64,000 nt of DNA. It comes from Lysinibacillus fusiformis (GTDB lineage: Bacteria > Bacillota > Bacilli > Bacillales_A > Planococcaceae). The stretch spans positions 3,912,001 to 3,976,000 of the forward strand of contig NZ_CP070490.1 of assembly GCF_016925635.1 (NCBI RefSeq), in the 5' to 3' direction. The stretch's first letter is position 1; each line of letters opens with the position of its first letter. A program made the position numbers and the translations under genes. The notes beneath the pieces were generated by a model that made no database searches, was not told where the DNA came from, and worked only from the letters and a program-made list of their open reading frames with translations. Below are positions 63,993-64,000 of this stretch, in pieces.

Positions 63993-64000
63993 TGGATGCG

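Overview
The window looks like a chromosome segment of a low-GC, Gram-positive, spore-former-like Bacillaceae/Caryophanaceae bacterium, most plausibly Lysinibacillus or a close relative. The reasons are Shine-Dalgarno sites of the AGGAGG type with frequent TTG/GTG starts, an aspartokinase like B. subtilis YclM, a B. subtilis-like yndG-yndH-yndJ gene order, and a corrinoid-salvage operon. The genus is inferred from gene content, not from a search. No rRNA or tRNA gene was seen.

1-12 kb is accessory DNA, AT-rich and full of remnants. It holds a ParA-like ATPase with two unknown partners, a dead Tn554-like recombinase plus frameshifted tnpC-like gene, a lone AlbA_2 (Schlafen-type) protein, a shredded serine recombinase, a two-gene AAA ATPase/HNH pair of Septu (PtuAB) type, and topoisomerase III next to a fragment of a second topB.

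12-25 kb is core-like. It carries a nucleotidyltransferase, a TetR regulator divergent from an SDR dehydrogenase with palindromic operators between them, an aspartokinase, and a ten-gene corrinoid-salvage operon (cbiZ, cbiB, cobD, cobC, cobU, cobS, a second cobC-like gene, a short cobU-like gene, cblT-like, cblS-like). The operon follows a leader with an intrinsic terminator but no B12 box.

25-49 kb holds a heterodimeric ABC exporter, a hydrolase with a two-component system, EamA, LysR/MFS and esterase genes, an ECF sigma factor with an ABC/FtsX transporter, the yndGHJ-like operon, a chemotaxis receptor and a His-rich membrane-anchored surface protein. Three arrays of a degenerate repeat with an exact 42-bp period (two 21-bp halves) lie at 14.7, 24-25.3 and 38.2-38.9 kb.

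49-62 kb is a complete type I-B CRISPR-Cas locus: cas6-cas8b-cas7-cas5-cas3-cas4-cas1-cas2, flanked by two arrays pointing away from each other. Both arrays start from nearly identical leaders of about 183 bp arranged as an inverted repeat. Between array 1 and cas6 there is a two-repeat degenerate mini-array on the minus strand with its own terminator. Its pseudo-spacer matches the cas promoter next to a CCT trinucleotide at 11 of the first 12 positions, and the single mismatch is at position 6. This is the signature expected of a CRISPR-resembling RNA that guides Cascade to repress its own operon (CreR-like), and it is the most interesting item here. A parallel beta-helix protein gene closes the window.
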